Shown here: in pieces, positions 25,697 through 34,264 of the stretch
Layout: each line of letters opens with the position of its first letter
Position numbering within the stretch: the stretch's first letter is position 1
Made by a program: the position numbers and the translations under genes
Assembly (NCBI RefSeq): GCF_001189295.1
Contig: NZ_CP012159.1
Location: 2,680,001-2,744,000 of the forward strand
Length of the DNA: 64,000 nucleotides
Origin: Chondromyces crocatus
GTDB lineage: Bacteria > Myxococcota_A > Polyangia > Polyangiales > Polyangiaceae
Direction of reading: 5' to 3'
The notes under the pieces: generated by a model
Databases searched by the model: none
What the model saw: only the letters and a program-made list of their open reading frames with translations
What the model was told of the DNA's origin: nothing

Positions 25697-28657
25697 GTGT
25701 ACGCGACATCCCAGGAGCAACCCCCCGGCGCAGCGCCCGCGAGCACCCTGCCTGGAGCCACCGTGCCTTCGAGCGGCTGGATGCAGGCCGTGCTCGACCT
25801 CGCGCATGGCGTCCAGGCCGACGTTCACCGCCTCACGGTGACGGAAGCCCTCTCCACGCCATTCACCATCGACATCCTCGCCCGCACGCCGGACGCGACA
25901 CTCGACCTCGGCACCCTCGTGGGCGGCGCCGCCTCCCTGCGCGTCACGCTCACCCATCGCTCTGGCCGGGTGCAGACGCGGCGGTGGACTGGACTCTGCC
26001 AGCGCGCGCGTCTCCTCCGCGGCGTGGAGCTCGCCGAAGGAGAGACAGCCATCTCCACCTATGCCCTGACCCTCGTCCCCGCACTCACGCGCCTCGCCCA
26101 GCGCACCGACTACCGCGCCTACCAGCACCAGCGCCTGCCAGACATCGTGCGCGACCTCCTCGCTCGCTGGGGCATCGACACCCGCTGGCACATCGACCCG
26201 CCCGCGCATCCGAGCGTTCCAACCAAGGTCCAGTACGAAGAGACGGATCTCGCCTTCATCACGCGCTTGCTGGAGGAAGCGGGCATCGCCACCTGCTTCC
26301 TCGATGACGACGCCGAAGGCTCGACCCTTCTACTCAGCGACGCCCTTCACGTCGCTGGTCCGCGGCGTGACGAACCTCTCCTCTACCTACCCGGCGCGAA
26401 CGACCTCGCCGATGGCGACGTCGTCACTGACCTGACCCTCGACGAGACCCAGCCGCTCCCACGCCTGGTCATCCGCGACCACGATTTCTCCCGCCCCACC
26501 TGGCCGCTCACTGCCAGCGCCGCGTGCGCTCCGCCCTCCGCGCCCGACGCCCTCGAAGAGCACTTCACCTACCGCCCTGGCGCCTTCCTCGTGGACACCC
26601 AGGACGAGGTCAGCGCGGCGGATGGGGTCGACGCTCGCCTCTGCGGCAGCCCTGCACCGAGCAGCAACCCCGCCTCTCCTGCATCTCGACCCGAGCGTCA
26701 CGACGAACGTTACGGTGCCCTCCTCGCCGAGCGCGTCCTGCACGCCGCCCGCATCGGCCACCGCACCCTCGGCTTCTCCACGAACAGCCTCGACCTCGCG
26801 CCCGGCACCACCCTCACCATCACCGGCCATCCCCGCGCCGACATCACCCGTGCCGCCGGCTGGCTCGTCACCACCCGGACCCTCGAAATCCACCCCGACG
26901 GAGGCTGGCTGGTCTCTGGCACGGCTGTCCCCGCCGACCAACCCTACCGACCACCGCAGCGCACCCCCAAGCCGCGCAGCCATGGCGTGCAGAGCGCGCT
27001 CGTCGTCGGCCCGAAAGGCCAGGAGATCCACACCGACGCCCACGGGCGAGTGCAGGTCGTCTTCCCCTGGCAGCGCGAGCTCCCCTGTAACGATGACACC
27101 GGCGCCTCTCGTAGCGGCACATCCTCCTTCGCCGCTTCCCCTTTCCCCATCGATTCTTCTCCTTCCCCCGCTCAACCCCCCTCCTGCTGGCTGCGCGTCA
27201 GCCAGGGCTGGGCTGGCGCGGCGCATGGCCTCGTCGCGCTCCCTCGCGTGGGCCAGGAAGTGCTCGTCGCCTTCCTCGACGGCGATCCTGACCAACCCAT
27301 TGTCGTCGGCCGCGTCGCCAACGCCTTGAACCCCCTCCCTGCTCATCTGCCCGAGCAAAAGACCCACACGGTCTGGCGCAGCGCCTCCTCCCCGGGAGGC
27401 GCGACCTTCAATGAGATCCGCTTCGACGACACGGCCCGCAACGAGACGCTCTCCCTGCACGCTGGCCGCGACCTCCGTGCTCAGATCACCCTCGACGAGA
27501 CCCACAGGATTGGCCGCCACCGCGTCACCCTCATCGGCGGCGGTGACAGTGCCCGCATCGAAGGCCGAGCCGTCCGCTACCTCGGCGACGACGCGCACGT
27601 CACGGTCGCTGGCGAGGCCCGCCTTCGCGTCGGCGGAGCGCTGTCCCTCACCGTCGAAGGCGACCAGTTTGCCCGCATCGACGGCCGCGCCGCCTTCGAA
27701 GCGGACGTGATCCACCTGCGTGCAGACGGCGCCCTCGTCCTCGAAGGAGCCGACATCACCCTGCGCGGTCCAGGTGGCTTCGTGCGCATCGACGGCGGCG
27801 GCGTGACCATCGACGGCGGTGCCGTGCGCATCCAGCAAGGCGGCGCTCCCGGTCGCGGTGAAGGCGCTGAACCAGCGCTACCTGTCATCCCTCTGCGAGG
27901 CGACGCCGAGCGTCCCCCTCCGCGTCGCCTGCCGCTCTTCTTCGAGTTCCCTGCCGTGCCCAAGGGCCAGTGGCCTGGTCGAGGCGAGTCGCTGACGCCC
28001 GACGACCACTTCCTCTGCTCGATCATCTGCTGGTGCTCGGACACGCCGCTGCCGCAGAGCTGCGTGACCCGCAAGCTGCGCGAGCTGGATCGCGCGTCGG
28101 GTGGCACGAGCCGGTACAAGGCCGAAGTCCGCTACGACATGACCCAGACGCCACCCGTGCCGATCATGAGCAAGCGCGAACCCTGGCGTCCCACGACCGG
28201 CAACCCGAAAGGCTGCCGCTCGCCGGACGTGGTGATCGTCAAGGACCCGAGCAAGCCCCCCACGCAGGACAACCTGGAGGAGGTCGTCGAGATCAAGTTC
28301 GGCAAGGACGCGCTCGGGGATGAGCAACGCAAGGAGTACAGAAGGATTGCTGGCAGCGACGTTCTGTTTCGCGTGCTCAGTCCAGATGACTGTGGATGTC
28401 CTCAGCCGCGGAAAGAGGAGCCGCGGCCGGTTGAGGAAGAGAACCCGCACGGGGAGGCCAGGATGGTGCTGCTGATGCTGCTGGCAGCCATCGCCTTGGT
28501 GCTTGATGATGCCCTGCCGGGGGGCCAGGCCGACGATGTCCTGCTACCGCCCGTGCTCGCGCGGCTCGCCGCTGGTCTGGCGAAGTTGCGTCCGGTCATC
28601 CAGGCATGGTTGACGCCGCCGGCGCCACCGCTACCGCTACCCACGCTGAATGAATGA
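25697..28657 (+). CDS. vgrG: VgrG spike fused to a VRR-NUC-like nuclease effector, copy 2
   Basis: A 986-residue paralogue of the protein at 19649 with the same order of gp27-like core, gp5 OB fold, beta-helix and nuclease domain. The nuclease motif is intact: D844 then E865-I-K867. The region from the beta-helix to FGKDAL is nearly identical to copy 1 in DNA. Downstream, the final 100 or so residues have diverged (GDEQRKEYRRIAG against DWKQRKAYEQIAG) while keeping the hydrophobic segment ALVLDDALPGGQADDVLLPP. Both copies appear functional, so the cell probably arms its type VI spike with two related nucleases. Confidence 0.88.
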   Translation: MYATSQEQPPGAAPASTLPGATVPSSGWMQAVLDLAHGVQADVHRLTVTEALSTPFTIDILARTPDATLDLGTLVGGAASLRVTLTHRSGRVQTRRWTGLCQRARLLRGVELAEGETAISTYALTLVPALTRLAQRTDYRAYQHQRLPDIVRDLLARWGIDTRWHIDPPAHPSVPTKVQYEETDLAFITRLLEEAGIATCFLDDDAEGSTLLLSDALHVAGPRRDEPLLYLPGANDLADGDVVTDLTLDETQPLPRLVIRDHDFSRPTWPLTASAACAPPSAPDALEEHFTYRPGAFLVDTQDEVSAADGVDARLCGSPAPSSNPASPASRPERHDERYGALLAERVLHAARIGHRTLGFSTNSLDLAPGTTLTITGHPRADITRAAGWLVTTRTLEIHPDGGWLVSGTAVPADQPYRPPQRTPKPRSHGVQSALVVGPKGQEIHTDAHGRVQVVFPWQRELPCNDDTGASRSGTSSFAASPFPIDSSPSPAQPPSCWLRVSQGWAGAAHGLVALPRVGQEVLVAFLDGDPDQPIVVGRVANALNPLPAHLPEQKTHTVWRSASSPGGATFNEIRFDDTARNETLSLHAGRDLRAQITLDETHRIGRHRVTLIGGGDSARIEGRAVRYLGDDAHVTVAGEARLRVGGALSLTVEGDQFARIDGRAAFEADVIHLRADGALVLEGADITLRGPGGFVRIDGGGVTIDGGAVRIQQGGAPGRGEGAEPALPVIPLRGDAERPPPRRLPLFFEFPAVPKGQWPGRGESLTPDDHFLCSIICWCSDTPLPQSCVTRKLRELDRASGGTSRYKAEVRYDMTQTPPVPIMSKREPWRPTTGNPKGCRSPDVVIVKDPSKPPTQDNLEEVVEIKFGKDALGDEQRKEYRRIAGSDVLFRVLSPDDCGCPQPRKEEPRPVEEENPHGEARMVLLMLLAAIALVLDDALPGGQADDVLLPPVLARLAAGLAKLRPVIQAWLTPPAPPLPLPTLNE

Positions 28658-28715
28658 AGGCCGCCTTGTTGACGTCGCCCATCTCTGAGAACAGCCAGAT
28701 GAGAAGGAGAGACCG

Positions 28716-29714
28716 ATGTTCCAGCGAAGCACGATGCCCGAGGAGATGAACGAACTGCTCGCCATGTTCGACGATCACCTCGTCGCGCGTGATGAATCCG
28801 GACGCGAGATGCTGGCCGTTGGCCTGTTCGCGACGGTTTACTTCAAGGAACCATGGAAACGCGAAGTGCGCGAAATCATCGCCGGCTTTGCCGAAAACTA
28901 CATGAGGCGGTGGGCATCGCAGCTGCGCTGGGCCTTGAACCCGAAGACAGATTGCATGCAGCCTTTTGCCCATACCGAGGGCGCGCGACCGACGCAGTTT
29001 GCCGTGATCGACGATGAAGAATCAGCACTCTCCATCATGGGGTATGGCGCGACCTATGCGCGTGGCGCGAGTGCATTCCACGTGCATGCCCTCGCGGACG
29101 CCTCGACATCGCCAGATGCGCTGGGATTTCTTCGTTTCGGTTATCCCCTCGTCCCCGTGCCGGGAGTCCGGTTCGACTTGCCCGATGTTCTTCTGAAGCT
29201 GTGCCGGAAGCTGAAGCCCGTGAGCGGGTACGCTGGTGTCGGGGTGATTCCCTGTCCCGACCGAGGCGATGCGCAACGCTGGGAGGGCATCCTGGTTGAC
29301 CTGGCGCAGCGCTTTCCGGGCCTCGAGATGGAATACCCTGTCGAGCATTCGATCTACCTGGCAGAGGGGCGTGACGGCAAAGGCGGGATCAAAGGCGTCA
29401 ACTGGCTCACGGCCATTTCCGACGTCTGGCTCGACGAGCTGGGCGGCGCCGCAGCGGTCGCGGCCGACCTCCGGGATCTCGACCCGCGCTACATCCTGCA
29501 CCGATACGACGGTGGCCTCCTCATTCAAGCTGGTGATCGTCCCGCGCTCGGTGACACCGAACGGGATGCTTGGCCCGACCTCTACGTCAAGCTCGCCAGA
29601 TACCTGAAGCCGATCCGCATCACCAGGCACAGCGCGTTCGGTAGCGGTGGGCGCGGCTGGGCGTTCGGCCCTCAGGAGGTGCGAGCCTGGTTGGCGCGCT
29701 TCGATGAACGGTAG
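28716..29714 (+). CDS. DUF3396 type VI immunity protein, copy 2
   Basis: A 332-residue protein, the same length as copy 1, 58 nt after its effector gene (GAAGGAGAGACCG before ATG 28716). The first 205 residues share the pattern MPEEMxxLLAMFDD but differ at many positions from copy 1. From HSIYLAEGRDG to the stop only one or two residues differ and the DNA is almost identical. The diverged head faces the diverged effector tail across the gene junction, as expected if these parts set specificity. The role is to neutralise the copy 2 nuclease, by analogy with the DUF3396 family. Confidence 0.85.
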   Translation: MFQRSTMPEEMNELLAMFDDHLVARDESGREMLAVGLFATVYFKEPWKREVREIIAGFAENYMRRWASQLRWALNPKTDCMQPFAHTEGARPTQFAVIDDEESALSIMGYGATYARGASAFHVHALADASTSPDALGFLRFGYPLVPVPGVRFDLPDVLLKLCRKLKPVSGYAGVGVIPCPDRGDAQRWEGILVDLAQRFPGLEMEYPVEHSIYLAEGRDGKGGIKGVNWLTAISDVWLDELGGAAAVAADLRDLDPRYILHRYDGGLLIQAGDRPALGDTERDAWPDLYVKLARYLKPIRITRHSAFGSGGRGWAFGPQEVRAWLARFDER

Positions 29715-29798
29715 AACGGAGGTAGGCTCGTGACCGTGGTCGGTCGGCACGAGATGCTCGCGTACGGCACGAGGGGCGGACGAGGGAGAGCGAAGTCG

Positions 29799-30712
29799 AT
29801 GAGAGCGAAGCGCTGAGCGGCTGGGGGACTGCTGATGCTGGCGGCCGTCGGAGGATGGACGGCTGGGTGCAGCAACGAAGCCGGCGACTGCGAGCGGTCG
29901 TTGACCTGCCCGCACTACGCTCCTGGTGAGGGTGGCGGAGGCGGAACGCCAGGAGCGTGTGTGCCGAGCGAACAAGTCGCGGGAGCGAGCGTGGCGAATG
30001 GCTGCGGTGTGTTCGTGTCGGCGACTGGCAAGGAAGGTGCTCCTGGCACAAAGGAGGCGCTGGTGAAGTCACTGGTCGAAGCCATCACAAGGGCGCGTGA
30101 GGGTGGGACCGGTCGGGTCTATGCGTGCGCCGAGGACTTCGAGGAAGCGGCGGAGCTGCGGGGGGCGTCGTCGATTGCGGTGCTGGTGGAAGGATTGCCA
30201 CTGGAACTGGTGAGAACCGTGCTGGTAGCTGGGGATGGCGGAGAAGGGGAGGCGGGAGCGGCGCATGCCGGGGCGGCGCAGGCGGGGGAGGATGGGAACG
30301 ATGGGGGCGAGGCGTGCTCGGGAGCCGCGGTCTTTGGTGGCTTTGAGAAGGTAAATGACTGTGGCACCCCGGAAGACACAACAGACGATTCCAAAGGAGG
30401 CACTGGCGGACTTGGGCAAGCAAGCCGTGGTGTCGACGGCAGCAATGGCACCCCTGTGGGCACGCCGAACCGCGGGCGGTGTACCTGCTCCACGCCGGTT
30501 GCTCGGGTGGACGTGGCGGTCCCGGTGGCAACGGCGGTCCTGGTGGTGGTGGCCTTGGCGGCCATGCCCTCGGCATCGCCTTCCAGGGCACCGCCCCTCC
30601 CACCGAAGGCCTCCAGATGGACGTCGGCGAGCCCGGCCCCGGCGGCGTGGGTGCCGCTCCCGACCAGGATGGCGCGCCTGGCGTGAAGGCCGACGTCCAG
30701 GCGTTTCCCTGA
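29799..30712 (+). pseudogene. Degenerate copy of the glycine-rich lipoprotein gene
   Basis: This is the second copy of the gene at 23743. Codon 6 has changed from TGG to TGA (29814-29816). A 195-nt in-frame segment (24097-24291 of copy 1) is missing, with GGAGCTGC at both ends of the lost part, so it probably went by recombination between short repeats. A second, larger loss around 30420-30480 removes most of the Gly-rich region and shifts the frame. The terminal frame ending VKADVQAFP (stop 30710-30712) is still readable. A reinitiated product from the ATG at 29835 would lack a proper signal and end in the wrong frame. Confidence 0.85.
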
Positions 30713-30888
30713 GCCCCGATGCCTGCTCCTCGGAGCGTCATGCCTGCCCGACCCCGTCGAGGAGGCTTGCCGGGGGCCCTCGGGGAGCCCTCTCCTCGCC
30801 ACCTCGATGCAGCCCCTCGCCACCTCGACGCGCCCTGTCTGGCCCGGCTCGAACCTGGCACAGGCCACAAACCCCGTCCGCCAGAGCA

Positions 30889-31163
30889 CCTGGGCAGCCC
30901 AGGTGTTCACCCGATCGCGGTGGGATGGTGACCTGGGCAGCCCAGGTGTTCATCCGATCGCGGTGGGATGGTGACCTGGGCAGCCCAGGTGTTCATCCGA
31001 TCGCGGTGGGATGGTGACCTGGGCAGCCCAGGCGTGCATCCGATCGCGGTGGGATGGTGACCTGGGCAGCCCAGGCGTGCATCCGACCGGCATGGGGGTG
31101 ACCTTGGCAGCCCAGGTGGTCATCCGATCGCGGTAGGAAGGTGACCTGGGCTGCCCAGGTCAC
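30889..31163. repeat. Seven palindromes in a 43-bp tandem array
   Basis: The unit begins CCTGGGCAGCCCAGG, a perfect 15-nt dyad, at 30889, 30932, 30975, 31018, 31061, 31102 and 31145. Steps are 43 nt except one of 41. The rest of each unit (containing CCGATCGCGGTGGGATGGTGA) is also conserved. The last palindrome is the longest: GTGACCTGGGC and GCCCAGGTCAC around a central T (31141-31163). No gene is visible in 30713-30888 or inside the array. Confidence 0.9.
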
Positions 31164-31601
31164 GCCGCCACCGCGCCGACCCCACACCCGGGACGGACTG
31201 ACCCTCCCTTGGACGGCCCCGGACAGCGCTCACGCCCCCTGGCCCCCGGACGGCCCGCGCCCTGCGACCCGGGCGTCGTCCTCCCCCCTGTCATCCGCCC
31301 TGGCCCTGTCATCCGCCCTGGCTCCAGCCATCGGGTGTGCGCGCGTCGGGGGCGTATCGCTCTGCACAGCTGGCTCACGCCCCGAGGTTCATGGGCTGCC
31401 TGTCAAGACCACCTGCCAGCGCACTTTCGATCTTTCCGTCGAGACACGTGAACTTCGCTCGACGTCGGAGCTTTCGTACCGCGCACGTGATGCAGATTGC
31501 CGTGTGTCACAATCTGAGGCTGCGTGTGAGAAATCGAGGGTCGGAGCCGGGAACTATATGAGTAGGGATGCGTGCTGTGCGCGTCCCGGAGAGAGGCTCC
31601 G
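31164..31601. other. Non-coding stretch with a short repeat and an orphan stem arm
   Basis: No convincing gene is seen. CCCTGTCATCCGCCCTGG occurs twice in tandem (31286-31303 and 31304-31321). At about 31348-31365 the sequence GGGGGCGTATCGCTCTGC closely matches the arm of stem-loop element 2 at 6602-6619. The last part (31400-31560) is less GC-rich and may hold the promoter of the small gene at 31602. Confidence 0.5.
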
Positions 31602-31874
31602 ATGGCTCGTCGATGCTTCAAGAAATTCGTCTGTCGTCCCTTGAGCGCAGATGCGGCGGCCTGGGAAGCGCGCATGGTGCAGGCGCTGGGGCTCGAGGAT
31701 GTGCCCTGGGATCCGGGTGAGGTCTGCGCGGTGTGCGCCAAGCATCATCGCGCCCGGGACGAGGGACGACCACCGGCGTGGAGCCTGCGCGGGCTCCGCA
31801 TCCTCCGCGACGGTTCGGGGGAGATCCTGCGCGTGGCGGTCGTGGTGGCCATGATGATGCTTCTGGTGCGCTGA
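31602..31874 (+). CDS. Small hypothetical protein with CxxC motif
   Basis: A 90-residue protein starting at ATG 31602 with GAGAGG upstream. It contains CAVCAKHH (about residues 43-50), a possible metal-binding CxxC-x2-HH group. The last 20 residues are hydrophobic (VAVVVAMMMLLV), so it could be a tail-anchored membrane protein. No family is recognised. It is transcribed toward the oppositely oriented gene at 31987-33705. Confidence 0.5.
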   Translation: MARRCFKKFVCRPLSADAAAWEARMVQALGLEDVPWDPGEVCAVCAKHHRARDEGRPPAWSLRGLRILRDGSGEILRVAVVVAMMMLLVR

Positions 31875-31986
31875 CGACGTTGCGAACGCGCTGGTCGCGT
31901 GAGCCGTCACGAACATGCTGGTCGGCTGGAGGACCCACATCATCCTTGAGGTGGTGCTCCACCATGTGCCGACCGCCGTCGTGGCG

Positions 31987-33705
31987 TCATTTGTTGGGCG
32001 GAGGTGTGCAGCAGTCGGCTTCCCTGCCCAGGATGGCAAGGGCGACGTCGAGCTTGTCGTTTTCACGGGACCGGTAGTGCTCGCCGAGCCGGGTGAAGTA
32101 AGCCTCACTCTTGCCGTCGGGGTCCTGGATGAACGTGCTGATGGCCTTCCATGGTGGCTCCTGGATGTCGGGTGCCAGCACGGTGCGGACCTGTTGGGCC
32201 GCGTTCTTTGCCCGGTTCCTCATTTCGTCGTCATTGGCCGACAGGGAGGGGTACACCATCTGGTTCATGCTGGCGTGGAGGTAGGGCTTCCCGAGGTAAA
32301 TCGCCTGATTGGCCGTGTTCTGTCCTTCGAAGACGCTGGGGAGGCTGGCCTGCTCGAACAGATGCTGAAACAGCTCCGGTGGAAGCGGGCCCAGCTGGAC
32401 GACCAGGACCCCCGAATCCTGGCTTGCGAGCCAGTCCAGGTCCTTCTGGAGATCCACCTCGCCGATCTCGGGACGGGTCTCATTGCTGGGGCGGTCTCCT
32501 GAGGGGGCTGGCTCCAGCGTGACCAGCTTGATTCGTTGCTCTGCTTCCAGCGCGTTCAGGTCTGTTCGTCGCTGCTGGTGACTTTCGTAATCCACCGTTC
32601 GATGATTGCTCAGCCGGTGAATTCTTTCCGTTTCGCTCTCGTCGCCGTGGATGAGCCGATCGACCTGGGTGAGATCCTTTCGTTGCAGATCGCCCGTGTT
32701 TACCAGGACGGCATGGCGTGGCAGGCGTGAGGTGTTCTCGCTTTGGAGTGCACCGAGCGTTCCCACCGTGACGTTGAAGAGCACGTCCTGGGGAGGCCGC
32801 AGCATGGTTTTGCCCGACTGGATGCCATAGAGTGGCGCCAGGCCGAGCGTCTCCTTTTGGTTCTCCTCGATCAGGCGTCGAAGGATTGCGGCCTTCTTCG
32901 CGAGGTCGCCCCCCTTCTCGTAGTCTTCCCACCGCGGAGGCGGCCTTGCGGGAAGCCGATAGGGAAGCTCGGCGAGCTTCTCATGCGCCTCCACGGCATC
33001 GTCGTCCATGCGGATGGATTTGAGCTCGGTGGGCTCGAACTGAATCTCATTCCTCTTCTCCCATCGATAGGGCTGGAGACGCAGAAACTTCCTGGTGCGG
33101 AGTTTTTTTGCGAGGTTCTCGTCCTCGTCAGCGGCGCCAGAGAACCCGAACTCGACCGGGGGCCAATCGTCGGTCTTTCCATCCCTGAAAGGCTTCAGCT
33201 CCAAGGTGGCGTCGTTGAGCTTCAGAGGGGGCTTCTTGAAGTCGACCTCCGGGAACAACGCCTCGAGCTTCGGGAGCGTCTTTTCTTTGTACTCTTCATC
33301 GTAAGCGATCTCGATCGTTCCCTTGTAAGCATAGCCGTGCTGATCCGCTGGCGCTGCGAGCCGTCGGAGCAGGTTCACGGAGGATGCTTGGTGTCCCCGT
33401 CCATCGGCGCTGTCGACGAACACGCGGATCGCTGAATGTTTGCCGTTGTTCAGGCATTGCTTGAAGGCTTCCCGGCCTTCGCGGATTTCCGCGTCGTTGA
33501 ACCAGGATTTTCGTAAGACGCCCAGGCGGACACAGATCTCCTTGAACTGCCCGACGACCCCCGACTTCGATTCACTCCTGATGAACAGCGTGCCGAGTCC
33601 TGCCAGGGCGGTTGCGGCCAGTGCCGGGACGACGACGGGAGCGATGGCGCCCAGCGTGCTCCCCCCTGCGGTTGCGCCGTCGTCGTGAAGATTGTCTTCA
33701 GGCAT
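31987..33705 (-). CDS. Unrecognised 572-residue protein with possible GT-B-like segments
   Basis: An N-terminal hydrophobic stretch (about 18-42, VVVPALAATALAGLGTLFI) is a probable membrane helix. The segment VFVDSADGRGHQASSVNLL (about 95-113) resembles the Gly/His loop at the N-terminus of GT-B enzymes. Near the C-terminus, VLVVQLGPLPPELFQHLFEQ then EGQNTANQAIYLGKPYL recalls the sugar-nucleotide region of MurG-like transferases. These are eye-level resemblances only. The middle is charged and Lys/Glu-rich, and codon use is less GC-biased than its neighbours, suggesting acquisition. It overlaps the upstream 125-residue gene by 8 nt, and both lie just beyond the type VI modules. Confidence 0.75.
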   Translation of the reverse strand: MPEDNLHDDGATAGGSTLGAIAPVVVPALAATALAGLGTLFIRSESKSGVVGQFKEICVRLGVLRKSWFNDAEIREGREAFKQCLNNGKHSAIRVFVDSADGRGHQASSVNLLRRLAAPADQHGYAYKGTIEIAYDEEYKEKTLPKLEALFPEVDFKKPPLKLNDATLELKPFRDGKTDDWPPVEFGFSGAADEDENLAKKLRTRKFLRLQPYRWEKRNEIQFEPTELKSIRMDDDAVEAHEKLAELPYRLPARPPPRWEDYEKGGDLAKKAAILRRLIEENQKETLGLAPLYGIQSGKTMLRPPQDVLFNVTVGTLGALQSENTSRLPRHAVLVNTGDLQRKDLTQVDRLIHGDESETERIHRLSNHRTVDYESHQQRRTDLNALEAEQRIKLVTLEPAPSGDRPSNETRPEIGEVDLQKDLDWLASQDSGVLVVQLGPLPPELFQHLFEQASLPSVFEGQNTANQAIYLGKPYLHASMNQMVYPSLSANDDEMRNRAKNAAQQVRTVLAPDIQEPPWKAISTFIQDPDGKSEAYFTRLGEHYRSRENDKLDVALAILGREADCCTPPPNK

Positions 33706-34075
33706 GGGCCCCTCTCAATGCCAGACCCCGGAGGTGGGCGCGGGTGCGGGAGGCGAGCCGCGCAATTCGCTGGGCGGGATCGGTGAGTGTCGGATCCCCG
33801 AGCAACCTGGCGGCCCAGGGGAATGCTTCGTCGGTGTCGAAGTCCGCGCCGAGCACGAAGGCAAGTCCGATGTACTGGGTCACGTGTACCTGGAGGGTGA
33901 ATCCGTGCAGTGCGGCCCGCTGCCGCGCGAGTCGGACCAGCGCACGTGTCACCAGGTCTCCGCGCATGGCGAAGAGATCTGGGAAAGAAACCTGGAGATC
34001 GTCGACGACTTCGTTCTCGAAGCGAGTCTCGGCGATCATGGATAACGTGTGAAGCTGCGCCGCTTCGATCCGCAT
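33698..34075 (-). CDS. Small protein possibly associated with type VI effectors
   Basis: A 125-residue soluble helical protein starting at the ATG at 34075, with GGGAGG 5-6 nt upstream. The pattern is MRIEAAQLHTLSMIAETRFE..., an FPDLF segment, then QYIGLAFVLGADFDTDEAFP and WAARLLGDP. From memory, proteins with a similar YVxLMFxLGxDFDxDPxxPWA pattern occur beside type VI secretion genes in Proteobacteria; this is recollection, not a search. Its stop lies inside the start region of the 572-residue gene (8-nt overlap), so the two are translated together. Confidence 0.7.
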   Translation of the reverse strand: MRIEAAQLHTLSMIAETRFENEVVDDLQVSFPDLFAMRGDLVTRALVRLARQRAALHGFTLQVHVTQYIGLAFVLGADFDTDEAFPWAARLLGDPTLTDPAQRIARLASRTRAHLRGLALRGAHA

Positions 34076-34264
34076 ACATCCTCCCTGTGGATGCGGGTCA
34101 TCCTGGACGCGCATGGCACTGCTGGCCAGGGCTTTGAGAGTTCGCGTTCGGCGTTGGGCCCGTCGCTGGTGGTCGCTCCGTGCTGGGTCGTGTGGGCGTG
34201 GCAGCAAGGGCCGGCGCGTGCGCGCGCTTGACGCGACGACGACGGCCCGCCAGATCGGGGTCCC

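Larger units (their letters stand above)
19473..30712 (+). repeat. Tandem duplication of a VgrG/immunity/lipoprotein module
   Basis: Unit 1 covers about 19473-25305 and unit 2 about 25515-30712. Each contains leader, vgrG with nuclease tail, immunity gene and glycine-rich lipoprotein gene in the same order; starts are offset by 6048, 6055 and 6056 nt respectively. Identity is mosaic: the first two thirds of vgrG are moderately diverged, the beta-helix and start of the nuclease domain are almost identical, the end of the nuclease and first 60 percent of the immunity gene are diverged, and the immunity 3' end plus start of the lipoprotein gene are almost identical again. Unit 2 has lost parts of the lipoprotein gene. 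Confidence 0.9.

Noticed and set aside
25556-26209. Minus-strand frame across the second vgrG start, and the matching one at 19619-21547
   Set aside because: Both copies have it only because the two vgrG genes are duplicates; translation is an Arg/Gly/Ala-rich shadow.
30479-30712. Separate small glycine-rich gene
   Set aside because: It matches the C-terminal end of the intact lipoprotein gene at 23743-25305, so it is the tail of the pseudogene.
30889-31163. CRISPR-like array
   Set aside because: Spacers between palindromes are nearly identical, the period is uniform and no cas gene is near.
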